A DNA stretch of 47,770 nt from Acidimicrobiales bacterium (GTDB lineage: Bacteria; Actinomycetota; Acidimicrobiia; Acidimicrobiales; MedAcidi-G1): assembly GCA_014239855.1 (NCBI GenBank), contig JAAZXY010000013.1, positions 1 through 47,770 of the forward strand, in the 5' to 3' direction. The translations under genes were made by a program, and so were the position numbers. This document shows, piece by piece, positions 27,081 to 34,489 of this stretch. A model generated the notes under the pieces. That model did not search any database, was not told the origin of the DNA, and saw only the letters and a program-made list of their open reading frames with translations. Numbering within the stretch: the stretch's first letter is position 1; every line of letters starts with the position of its first letter.

Positions 27081-27896
27081 TCACGTGTGGTGACGTCGTT
27101 GGCGGTCCAGCCATCCCAGCAGGATGGCGATGGCCCTCGGGTCGTGGCGAAGGTGGTGGCCCGCCCCGGCGATGATCCGCAGGTCGGCAGCTCCGTGGGC
27201 ACTGGCCACCACGCGGGCATCCAGCGGCGGGACGATCTCGTCGTCGCCGCCATGGACCAACAGGAGGTCGCGCGGCGCGAGTGCCGATACCGCCCGCTCG
27301 GCGGACAGCTCCCGCAGCGCACCCGACCACTGGCTGAAGTCGGGGGGCGAATCGGACATGGTCAGCAACCCCGCATCACGAGCGTGCAGGAGCAACCGCC
27401 GGGGATTGGCCGCCCAGTCCGACCAGTCGGCCGGCGCGGCCAGTGCCCCCACGCCGCTTATGCCGTCGTCCATGGCCGCTGCGCAGATGCCAAGCGCGGC
27501 ACCACTGCCGAATCCCACCACCCACACCCGGTCCACGCCGTCCTGGCTTCGGAGATCGGCGGCAGCCGCCACCACGTCGTCACGCCAGCCATCGAGGCTG
27601 AAGTCCCCCTCCGAGCCGGGCATGCCCCGGAGGTACGGGACCATGGCCGTCCAACCCATCTCGGTGGCGATGCGCGACGCCAACTCCGGGAAGGTGGCCA
27701 CCGAGTTGGCGCCTCCGTCGGGCCCACTGGGGAACCCGTGGCAGATCACCACTCCCGGCAGGTCCGCCCCACCCGACCGCCTGCCGCTTCCCGACGGGCG
27801 GGTCACGTGGGCGGCCAGCGTCAGGTCCCCGGACCGGAACCGGTGGTTCTCGAAACCGTCGACCTCGGGGGCCGTGGCGTCGTCAGCAGGTGACAC
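27081..27896 (-). CDS. Alpha/beta-hydrolase fold protein
   Basis: The product has 271 residues from GTG 27896, starting 5 bases after the stop of the upstream gene. The fold is clear: oxyanion-side CHGFPSG near residue 52, the nucleophile elbow G-F-G-S-G with Ser131, the acid in HGGDDEIVPP near residue 217 and the His in AGAGHHLRHD near residue 245. The layout resembles dienelactone-hydrolase or prolyl-peptidase-like esterases. There is no signal peptide. It ends the same-strand run of flavin reductase, gamma-CA-like protein and hydrolase, so these may be co-transcribed. The substrate is unknown. Confidence 0.85.
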   Translation of the reverse strand: MSPADDATAPEVDGFENHRFRSGDLTLAAHVTRPSGSGRRSGGADLPGVVICHGFPSGPDGGANSVATFPELASRIATEMGWTAMVPYLRGMPGSEGDFSLDGWRDDVVAAAADLRSQDGVDRVWVVGFGSGAALGICAAAMDDGISGVGALAAPADWSDWAANPRRLLLHARDAGLLTMSDSPPDFSQWSGALRELSAERAVSALAPRDLLLVHGGDDEIVPPLDARVVASAHGAADLRIIAGAGHHLRHDPRAIAILLGWLDRQRRHHT

Positions 27897-27901
27897 GTCG
27901 G

Positions 27902-28420
27902 TCAGTCCAGCCGACGGAGGGTGTCGCGGAACTCCCGGCCCCGCTCCACGTACACCTCGGCGTTGACCATGTTGACGTCCTCGGGCACCACGCCTTCCCG
28001 CACGGTGGCCGGCACGCCCAGGGCCATGGACAACGGCGGCACGATCTGCCCGTTGCGGACCATGGCGTTGGCTCCCACGATCGAACCCCGACCGATCACC
28101 GCCTCATGCAGGACCACGGCGCCCACCCCGACCAGCGCCCGGTCCTCGATCGTGCACCCCTCGAGGTGGCACAGGTGCCCGAGCGTCACGTCCTCACCGA
28201 CGATGGTCGGGAGGTGGCTGGTGCAGTGGAGAACCGCATTGTCCTGGACGGAGGTCCGGGCTCCGATCCGGATCCAGTTGTCGTCGGCCCGGATCACCGC
28301 GTGGGGCCACACGCTGGCTCCGGGGCCCAACTCGACGCTGCCGATCACCGCGGCCAACGGGTGGATGTAGGCCGTCGGGTCGATCACCGGGACCCGGTCG
28401 CCGAGTGCGTAGATGGCCAT
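27902..28420 (-). CDS. Gamma-carbonic anhydrase-like left-handed beta-helix protein
   Basis: The product has 172 residues from ATG 28420, whose first base is the last base of the flavin reductase stop. Hexapeptide repeats run from about residue 12 to 150. Two metal ligands expected of gamma-class carbonic anhydrases are present (H65 in LHCTSH, H82 in LGHLCHLEG). The third His, normally five residues after the second (GH-x4-H), is E87 here, with H85 nearby. It may bind metal differently or be a non-hydratase member such as the CaiE/PaaY-like group. Residues ENAMVRNG-like turn and NAEVYVERGREFR tail are otherwise typical. Confidence 0.85.
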   Translation of the reverse strand: MAIYALGDRVPVIDPTAYIHPLAAVIGSVELGPGASVWPHAVIRADDNWIRIGARTSVQDNAVLHCTSHLPTIVGEDVTLGHLCHLEGCTIEDRALVGVGAVVLHEAVIGRGSIVGANAMVRNGQIVPPLSMALGVPATVREGVVPEDVNMVNAEVYVERGREFRDTLRRLD

Positions 28421-28935
28421 CAGCCCTGCGCCCGGTACTCGCCGTACTTCCCGCCGAGGAAGACCAGCGGCGAACCCTCGTCGACATGGGAAACCCCGAC
28501 GACGCGGCCCATCACGAACCAGTGGTCGCCGGCTTCGACCACCTCGTGCGTCACACAGTCGATGGACGCCAGGCACGACGGGATGACGGGCGATCCGGTG
28601 ACCTCGGCGGGCTGCCATCCCGTGCCCTCCCACGGGTCGACATCCTTGCGGAAGAAGGCGTTGGACAGGTCGGCCTGAGCATCGGACAGCACGTTCACAC
28701 AGAAGCCGTCGGCCGACGACATACGCCCCCACGTGTAGGACTCCCGGCCGGGCAGGAAGCCCACGAGCGGGGGATCCATCGAGACCGACACGAAAGAACC
28801 GATCACCATGGCGAGAGGTTCGTCGCCGTCCATGGCCGCCACCAGCGTGACGCCCGTCGGATACCGCCCCAGCACCTTGCGGTACAGGTCGCCGTCGATC
28901 TCGTCCAGATCGCCGCCGGCGTTCTCGTCAGCCAA
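28420..28935 (-). CDS. Flavin reductase family protein
   Basis: The product has 171 residues. It has the FMN-binding split-barrel of the flavin reductase (HpaC/RutF-like) family: YRKVLGRYPTGVTLVAAMD near the start, MVIGSFVSVSMDPPLVGF around residue 43, and the C-terminal GDHWFVMGRVVGVSHVDEG with the usual GDH motif. Such proteins reduce flavin with NAD(P)H, often for a two-component monooxygenase, though none is adjacent. It overlaps the next gene (gamma-CA-like) by one base. Confidence 0.88.
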   Translation of the reverse strand: MADENAGGDLDEIDGDLYRKVLGRYPTGVTLVAAMDGDEPLAMVIGSFVSVSMDPPLVGFLPGRESYTWGRMSSADGFCVNVLSDAQADLSNAFFRKDVDPWEGTGWQPAEVTGSPVIPSCLASIDCVTHEVVEAGDHWFVMGRVVGVSHVDEGSPLVFLGGKYGEYRAQG

Positions 28936-28989
28936 TGGAGGCTCCCTCCGTCGTTGCCCGCTGATGGCCAGCGGGGTCGAGGGCCGAAC

Positions 28990-29877
28990 CTAGCGGTCGC
29001 CCGCCACCACCAACGTGTCGATCCTCGACGACAACGAGATCGTGCGACCCTCAGCCGCGGCCGAGACGTGACCCACGTCGAGCCCGGTCGCCCGCTCACG
29101 GGCCTCGGCCAACAGATGGTCGACCTGATCGTCATCGTGGGCCGGGTCGTGGTGGAAGAGGACCAGCTCACCCACCCCCGCCTGATGGGCCACCTCCATG
29201 GCGTAGTCCACCGTGCAATGGCCCCAGTGGGGACGCTCGGCGAACTCCTCGGGCGTGAACTGGGCGTCGTGGATCAACAGGTCCACGCCATCGGCCAGGG
29301 CCAGCACCTGCTCGTCCACACGGGTCGGGTCATCGACGGGCTGCTGGTGGTCGCTGATGTAGGCCACGCTGATCCCGTTCCAGTCGACCCGGTAGCCGAA
29401 GGTCCTGCCCACGTGTGGAACCGACCGAGCGGTGACCCGTGCCGGACCGACGTCGAAGCTTCCCTCCGGCGTGTCGTTGAGCGACACCCTCCCAGCCAGC
29501 TCCCGATAGCAGATCGGAAAGAAGGGAGGCGTCATGAACACGTCGAAGGACTGCTCGAGGGTGCTTCCCTCGTCGCCCGGGCCGTACACGTCGAGCTGCG
29601 TGTCGGAGCAGTGCAGCGGCGCAAAGAAGGGAAGCCCCTGGACGTGGTCCCAGTGCAGGTGGCTGACCAGCGCGGTGGCCCGGAAGGGGCCGGACCCGCA
29701 CCGCTCGTCCACGCCGTAGAAGCGCAGGCCGGTTCCCAGGTCGAAGATGATCGGCTGGCCACCGGGGACGTCGAGCACCACACACGAGGTGTTCCCCCCG
29801 TAGCGCCGGTTGTCATCACACGGGCACGGGGTGGAACCCCGGACACCGAAGAACGTGACGTCGAGTGATTCCCCCAT
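28990..29877 (-). CDS. MBL-fold metallo-hydrolase
   Basis: The product has 295 residues. It belongs to the metallo-beta-lactamase superfamily, closer to RNase Z-like or PDE-like members than to lactamases: it begins VTFFGVRGSTPCP, has SHLHWDHVQG (the HxHxDH metal motif) near residue 92, a later SDHQQP, HDAQF and the H in GHCTVDYAME. There is no signal peptide, so it should act in the cytoplasm. Function is not assigned. A TACCCT box lies 9 bases before ATG 29877. It is divergent from the UGA-containing selenoprotein operon. Confidence 0.85.
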   Translation of the reverse strand: MGESLDVTFFGVRGSTPCPCDDNRRYGGNTSCVVLDVPGGQPIIFDLGTGLRFYGVDERCGSGPFRATALVSHLHWDHVQGLPFFAPLHCSDTQLDVYGPGDEGSTLEQSFDVFMTPPFFPICYRELAGRVSLNDTPEGSFDVGPARVTARSVPHVGRTFGYRVDWNGISVAYISDHQQPVDDPTRVDEQVLALADGVDLLIHDAQFTPEEFAERPHWGHCTVDYAMEVAHQAGVGELVLFHHDPAHDDDQVDHLLAEARERATGLDVGHVSAAAEGRTISLSSRIDTLVVAGDR

Positions 29878-29978
29878 CGGGAACCAAGGGTAGGGAAACG
29901 TCCCGGACCGGTGGGGAGGATGTGACGCATCTCTCAGCGGGTTCGGTGTGACATCCGAAACGGCGCGAAACTCGGCAG

Positions 29979-31472
29979 ATGGCCTCGGAACCCCATCCAG
30001 TCGCGTCGCCGGCCCGTCGCCCCGGGTCGATTCCCGACGGGCTCATCGCCGTCGTCAAGGCCGACTGTCCGGCCTGTTCGTTGGCCCGGTCGGTGTTCGT
30101 CGACCTCGCCGAACGGGCTGACCTGACCGTCTACACCCAGGACGATCCGACCTTCCCCGCCGAGGCCGACTGGGTGGTCGACGACACTGATCTGGCCACC
30201 AGTTGGGGTCTGGATCTCGACGCCGTCCCCACCCTCCTGCGAATTGAAGATGGCGTCGAGACGGCCCGCACCATCGGTTGGGACCGTGACCGGTGGGAGG
30301 AGTTCACCGGGGTCACCGGCCTGGGCCCTGACCTGCCGCCGTTCAAACCCGGTTGAGGATCGCTGACGGTCGATCCCGGGCGGATCGACGAACTGCGGGC
30401 CCGTTACGACGGCTTGGGCCTGACGTCGCGTCGGGTGGAGGTGGGCTCGCTGGAGGACGAGGCGGAGGCCATGTTCGATCGGGGCTGGACCGACGGCCTT
30501 CCCGTGGTCGCCCCGACCGAGGCACGGGTGGCCCGCATGCTCGACGGCACGACGCGTTCGGCCGACGACGTGGTGGCGCTCATGCCCCCCGCTCTCGTCG
30601 AGTGCACGGTCGAGAAGGTGGCCGTGAACGCGGTGATGGCCGGGTGTCGACCCGAGTACCTCCCGGTGGTGCTGGCCGCCCTGGAGGCCATCTGCACCGA
30701 CGAGTTCAACATGCACGGGGTGCTGGCCACCACGATGGGTGTCGGACCGGTGTTCGTGGTCAACGGGCCCATTGCCGAACGGATCGGCATGAACGCCGGC
30801 ATCAACGTCCTGGGCCACGGAAACCGGGCCAACCTGACCATCGGACGAGCCGTCCAGTTGGTGGTTCGCAACGTGGGCGGCGGCCGACCTGGTGAGATCG
30901 ACCGGGCCACCCACGGAAGCCCGGCCAAGCTCTCGTTCTGCTTCGCCGAGGACGAGGCCTACGCCGACCGGGACGGGGGCAGCCCATGGACGACGCTCGC
31001 TGAGGACCGCGGCTTTGCCCGGTCGACCGACGTGGTCACCGCCTTCTGTGGCGAAGCACCCCGGATCCTCGTCGACCAACGCAGCCGGACCGCCGATTCG
31101 CTGGTCCGGTCGCTGGCCGACGGCCTACGGGCGGCGGTGTCGTCGAGGGTCGTGACGGGCATGGACGGCATGCTCGTGTTGTCCCCCGAGCACATGTCCC
31201 GGTTCGCTGACGCCGACTGGGACCGGGCACGGTTCATGGATGAGTTGGGCGCCCACCTGATGGTCGACACGGACGCCATCGTGAGCGGCGCCGGCGGCAT
31301 CGAGGAAGGCCTGCCCGAGGCCATGGCCGGCCTGACCCTCCCCAAGTTCCGCCCCGGTGGGCTACTGGTCGTCCACGCCGGCGGTCCGGCCGGCCTGTTC
31401 TCCTCGATCGTGGGAGGCTGGCTGAACGGCCCGATGGGAAGCGAACCGACCAGCAGGGAGATCACCCCGTGA
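29979..31472 (+). CDS. Candidate selenoprotein: thioredoxin-like domain fused to a domain of unknown function, in-frame UGA at 30354
   Basis: The frame would give 497 residues with selenocysteine at 126. Read conventionally it is two ORFs: 29979-30356 (125 residues) and one beginning at about TTG 30414. Residues 20-110 are thioredoxin-like (VVKADCPACSLA, active-site C30-P-A-C33, then DAVPTLLRIEDG). After TGA the same frame continues without start codon or ribosome site as GSLTVDPGRIDELRARYDG, with GC-rich third positions, into a well-formed 350-residue domain (FDRGWTDGLPVVAPTEARV, VNAVMAGCRPEYLPVV, PKFRPGGLLVVHAGG). I recall, unverified, that Cys homologues have PGCGS here. It overlaps the UGSC gene by GTGA. 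The alternative is two separate genes. Confidence 0.7.
30354..30389 (+). promoter_or_regulatory. Candidate recoded UGA and SECIS-like hairpin 1
   Basis: TGA at 30354-30356 is followed by two competing stems: GGATCG (30357-30362) with CGATCC (30371-30376), or the 8-bp GTCGATCC (30369-30376) with GGATCGAC (30382-30389), whose loop CGGGC lies 21-25 bases after the UGA. The loop lacks the usual GU, so this is the weakest of the three. Confidence 0.5.
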
Positions 31473-32023
31473 ACGACACCGCTCCAGCCACCGTGCAGCT
31501 TCTGGATCCGACGTCCGAAGCCGTGTCGACCGATCGCGCCCTCACCGCTCGGAAGCCTTCGCTGGAAGGGCTCACCGTCGGCCTCCTGGACATCAACAAG
31601 CCCCGGGGCGACGTGTTTCTGGATCGGCTCGAGGACCAGTTGGGCCACCGTGGAGCTGCCGTCCTGCGCTTCGCCAAGCCGACGTTCACCAAGCCGGCGC
31701 CCGCCGACCTCCGCCACGAGATCGCCACCCAGTGCGACGCGGTGATCGAAGCGCTCGCCGATTGAGGATCGTGCACGACGTGCAGTGTGCACGACATCGA
31801 CGATCTGGAACGGCGGGGACTTCCCGGGGTGGTGATCGCCTCGGAACCGTTCAGGGATGCCGCAGCGGCTCAGTCCCGGGCGCTGGGGCTCGAGGTGGCC
31901 ACCGTGTTCACACCCCACCCCATCCAGGACCGGACCGACGCGGAGATGCACGCCATGGCCGACGACCTCGTCGACGCCGTGGTGGACGCCATCACGGCAG
32001 GAGCCAACGCCGACCGTCGGTGA
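31469..32023 (+). CDS. UGSC family selenoprotein, in-frame UGA at 31763
   Basis: The protein has 184 residues with selenocysteine at position 99. The start GTG 31469 overlaps the upstream stop (GTGA), with AGGGAG 9 bases before it. Ordinary translation stops after ALAD, but the frame continues U-G-S-C-T-T-C-S-V-H and then a clearly coding C-terminal half (GLPGVVIASEPF, GLEVATVFTPHPIQDRT). UGSC is the signature of the UGSC (seleno)protein family, and UxxCxxC also recalls selenoprotein B of glycine/betaine reductases. The first half has GLTVGLLDINKPRGDVFLDR. Probably a redox enzyme working with the thioredoxin-like partner. Its end overlaps mutY by 32 bases, tail to tail. Confidence 0.88.
31763..31794 (+). 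promoter_or_regulatory. Candidate recoded UGA and SECIS-like hairpin 2
   Basis: TGA at 31763-31765 is followed by a perfect 8-bp stem, TCGTGCAC (31769-31776) with GTGCACGA (31787-31794). The apical loop (31777-31786) contains GUG about 15 bases after the UGA, as expected for a bacterial SECIS read by SelB. Confidence 0.7.
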
Positions 32024-32873
32024 CGGCCAACCCGTCGGCCACCAGTCGGGAGGCCACCCGGGCCGCCCGCTCCGGGTCGTCGGGCCAACCCATCGTCTCG
32101 GCCAGTCGGACGGCAGTCACGGGACTCTCCGCCAAGGCCGCCACCAGCCGCCCTCGCCCCTGACGATCCGACCCCTCAAAGGTCGCCTGCCGTCCCGACA
32201 CCCCGGCTGATCCGACGGCAGGGTCGTCGCCCTGTCCCCGCCACACGCACCCGGTGGACACCGGGCAGGAACCACAGGTCGGATTCCGGGCCCTACAGAC
32301 GGTGGCGCCGAGGTCCAGCATGGTCTGGTTCCACGCCCACCCCGATCCGGTCGGCACCGAGGCATCGGCCATGGCCTGAACCTCGGCCGGCCGGAGCCGT
32401 CGCCCTGACCGGCGAGCCAGCACACGGGCCACGTTGGTGTCGACGACACCCACATCCTGCTCATCAGCGAAGGCCAGCACCGCCCGCGCCGCGTAGGGGC
32501 CGATGCCGGGAAGCGCCAGGAGGTCGACCAGCCGACCGGGGACCTCTCCCCCATGACGGTCGACGACCGTCGCGGCCGTCCGGTGGAGGTACACGGCTCG
32601 CCGGTTGTATCCCAGACCCGACCATTCGGCGATCACGTCACCGACCGGGGCCCCGGCACAGACCGACGGCGTCGGATACCTGCCGAGGAAGCGCGACCAA
32701 CGCTCGGCCACCCGGTCGACCTGTGTCTGTTGGAGCATCACCTCGGCCACCAGGATCGACCACCGGTCGCGCACCTGCCGCCATGGAAGATCCCGGCGCC
32801 GTCGACCACCCCAGCGGAGCAGGGCGGCTGCCGAACCGTTGGGAAACCACTGCCCGGGATCAGCCTCGTTCAC
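31992..32873 (-). CDS. mutY: A/G-specific adenine glycosylase MutY
   Basis: The product has 293 residues from GTG 32873, chosen because TACCGT ends 7 bases upstream. MutY removes adenine opposite 8-oxoguanine in base-excision repair. Seen: ILVAEVMLQQTQVDRV, the helix-hairpin-helix LLALPGIGPYAARAVLAFA with the catalytic Asp in VVDTNVARV, and the [4Fe-4S] motif C-x6-C-x2-C-x5-C (CRARNPTCGSCPVSTGC). The C-terminal NUDIX-like oxoG-recognition domain is short or missing, which is common in actinobacterial MutY. It is tail to tail with the UGSC selenoprotein, and their 3' ends overlap by 32 bases. Confidence 0.92.
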   Translation of the reverse strand: MNEADPGQWFPNGSAAALLRWGGRRRRDLPWRQVRDRWSILVAEVMLQQTQVDRVAERWSRFLGRYPTPSVCAGAPVGDVIAEWSGLGYNRRAVYLHRTAATVVDRHGGEVPGRLVDLLALPGIGPYAARAVLAFADEQDVGVVDTNVARVLARRSGRRLRPAEVQAMADASVPTGSGWAWNQTMLDLGATVCRARNPTCGSCPVSTGCVWRGQGDDPAVGSAGVSGRQATFEGSDRQGRGRLVAALAESPVTAVRLAETMGWPDDPERAARVASRLVADGLAVTDGRRWLLP

Positions 32874-32880
32874 GGAAGCG

Positions 32881-32886
32881 ACGGTA
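32881..32886 (-). promoter_or_regulatory. Candidate -10 box, leaderless promoter of mutY
   Basis: TACCGT on the minus strand ends 7 bases before GTG 32873. Confidence 0.45.
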
Positions 32887-32923
32887 GCCCCGGACCGGGA
32901 CCCGAGATCCGGGCGCGGCGCGC

Positions 32924-32929
32924 TAGCGT
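32924..32929 (+). promoter_or_regulatory. Candidate -10 box, leaderless promoter of the 32938 gene
   Basis: TAGCGT ends 8 bases before GTG 32938, back to back with the mutY promoter. Confidence 0.45.
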
Positions 32930-32937
32930 CAGCGCCC

Positions 32938-33429
32938 GTGGCGAACGCACCGGACCTCTCGATCGAACTGCATCCCGTGGGTGGGGACCCCCGCCTGCTG
33001 TCGCAGTTGCTGACCACCTTCCCCATGGCCGCCGTGATGGTCGACCCCTACACCCATGAGAGTTCGTGGTTGCTGGACACCGCCCGCCGCGTGCTGACCG
33101 TCTTCCGTGGTGCGGACGTCCGGGTGGCCTTCGTGGTCGCCGGCACCGATGCCGCCGGAGCAGCCAGCTTTCTGGGCCCGCTGACCGACGAGATCCTCAC
33201 GCTGGCCGACCCGGACCGGTCGATGGCCCGCTCGATGGGCCTCGGCAGTCTTCCGGCATTCGTGGCCATTCGTCAGGACGGATCGGTGATCGGCGCGGCC
33301 GAAGGTTGGGACCCTGCGGCATGGCGGACCACGGCGGCCGATCTGGCCGACATGACCAGTTGGTCCCGTCCGGAGATCCCGAGCCTCGGCGACCCGGCCC
33401 CCTACGCCGGCACCGCGGCGCTCGGCTGA
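32938..33429 (+). CDS. Thioredoxin-fold-like protein without CxxC
   Basis: The product has 163 residues from GTG 32938; the open frame continues upstream to 32605 but that part is antisense to mutY. The secondary-structure pattern is thioredoxin-like: VRVAFVVAGTDAAGA, a helix, then the strand-turn MGLGSLPAFVAIRQDGSVIG, which resembles the conserved cis-Pro region. The first strand region (AVMVDPYTHESSWLLDTA) has no cysteine where CxxC would be, so it cannot act as a disulphide reductase. A structural or binding role is more likely. It is transcribed with the LLM oxidoreductase gene 35 bases downstream. Confidence 0.65.
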   Translation: MANAPDLSIELHPVGGDPRLLSQLLTTFPMAAVMVDPYTHESSWLLDTARRVLTVFRGADVRVAFVVAGTDAAGAASFLGPLTDEILTLADPDRSMARSMGLGSLPAFVAIRQDGSVIGAAEGWDPAAWRTTAADLADMTSWSRPEIPSLGDPAPYAGTAALG

Positions 33430-33464
33430 ACCGTCTGACCCTCGCGGCGTCCGGGAAGCGTCCG

Positions 33465-34445
33465 ATGCGGATCCGCGTCGGTTTCGGCTACGGAGGCTCG
33501 ACCCGACCTGCGGGCAGCGGCACTGCGGACAACGCCGACGACAGCGCTTCTGATCAGACTTTCGCCGCCGTCGTCGACGATCTGGAACGACTCGGTTTCG
33601 ACTCACTGTGGGTGAGCGAGCGGGCGACCGGGACCACGCTGGACCCGATGGTGGCCATGGCGTTCGCCGCCGGCCGGACCGAGCGCCTCAAGTTCGGGCC
33701 GGCCGTCATGGTGCTGCCCGGTCGGAACCCGGTCCTGTGCGCCAAGGCGCTGGCCAGCCTCGACCGCGTCTCGGGAGGCCGGGCGCTGCCGGCCTTCGGA
33801 TTGGGCATCGCTGATGCTGCCGAGCACCAGGCGTTCGGCGTCCAGCGGGCCGACCGGGCCGCATGGTTCGACGAGGCCCTGCCCCTGATGCGTCGTCTCT
33901 GGACCGAGGACGTGGTCGACCACCACGGCGACCGTTTCCACCTCGACGGGGTGCGGGTACTCCCCAAGCCGGTCCAGGATCCGTTCGAGGTGTGGTTGGG
34001 CGGCCAGGCGCCGTCCGAACTGCGACGTTGCGGCCGGCTGGGCGACGGGTGGCTGCCGTCGTTCACCACCCCGGCCATGGTCGCTGACGGCATTCAAGTG
34101 GTGACCGACACCGCTGCCGAGCACGGACGCGTCATCGACCCCGAACACTTCGGCGCCCTGGTCCCGTTCGTGCACGACTCGCTGCCCGATCGGTTCGCCG
34201 CCCGACTCAGGACCCGCCAACCCGATCTGGATCCCCGGGAGATCGTGGCTCAGGGGGTCACCGGCCTCAGGCCCCGGCTCGAGGCCTTCGTGTCCGCCGG
34301 AGCCTCGAAGTTCGTGGTGTTCCCGCTGGACGAACCGCCCGCCCGATCAGCAGGTGGAACTGCCGACGGGTCCGGCGGCGGAATCGACGCGTGGCATGCC
34401 ACCATCGAGGACGTGGCCACCGAATGCCTCTCCCTCCAGAACTGA
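33465..34445 (+). CDS. LLM-class F420-dependent oxidoreductase
   Basis: The product has 326 residues from ATG 33465, with GGAAG about 8 bases upstream. It belongs to the bacterial luciferase-like TIM-barrel family, whose actinobacterial members usually use coenzyme F420. Seen: IRVGFGYGGS, DLERLGFDSLWVSERATG, LKFGPAVMVLPGRNPVLCAKALA, the substrate-loop segment GDRFHLDGVRVLPKPVQ and the flavin-contact GGQAPSELRRCGRLGDGWLP. The F420 assignment is by family; FMN is possible. It is one of two such genes in the window and follows a thioredoxin-fold gene. Confidence 0.85.
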   Translation: MRIRVGFGYGGSTRPAGSGTADNADDSASDQTFAAVVDDLERLGFDSLWVSERATGTTLDPMVAMAFAAGRTERLKFGPAVMVLPGRNPVLCAKALASLDRVSGGRALPAFGLGIADAAEHQAFGVQRADRAAWFDEALPLMRRLWTEDVVDHHGDRFHLDGVRVLPKPVQDPFEVWLGGQAPSELRRCGRLGDGWLPSFTTPAMVADGIQVVTDTAAEHGRVIDPEHFGALVPFVHDSLPDRFAARLRTRQPDLDPREIVAQGVTGLRPRLEAFVSAGASKFVVFPLDEPPARSAGGTADGSGGGIDAWHATIEDVATECLSLQN

Positions 34446-34489
34446 CCCATTCGCCACCCCATCGATCAAAGATTCGAGTAGAGCGACAC

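Noticed and set aside
28405-29868. A 487-codon plus-strand open frame
   Set aside because: Antisense to the flavin reductase and MBL genes, which have clear motifs; no family features of its own.
30353-30895. A 180-codon frame starting TTG 30353
   Set aside because: Out of phase with the well-conserved-looking domain at 30414-31472; Arg/Gly-rich shadow composition.
31787-32023. A separate 78-residue gene from GTG 31787
   Set aside because: It is in phase with the UGSC gene, lies inside its hairpin and lacks a ribosome site; better explained as the C-terminal half after Sec.
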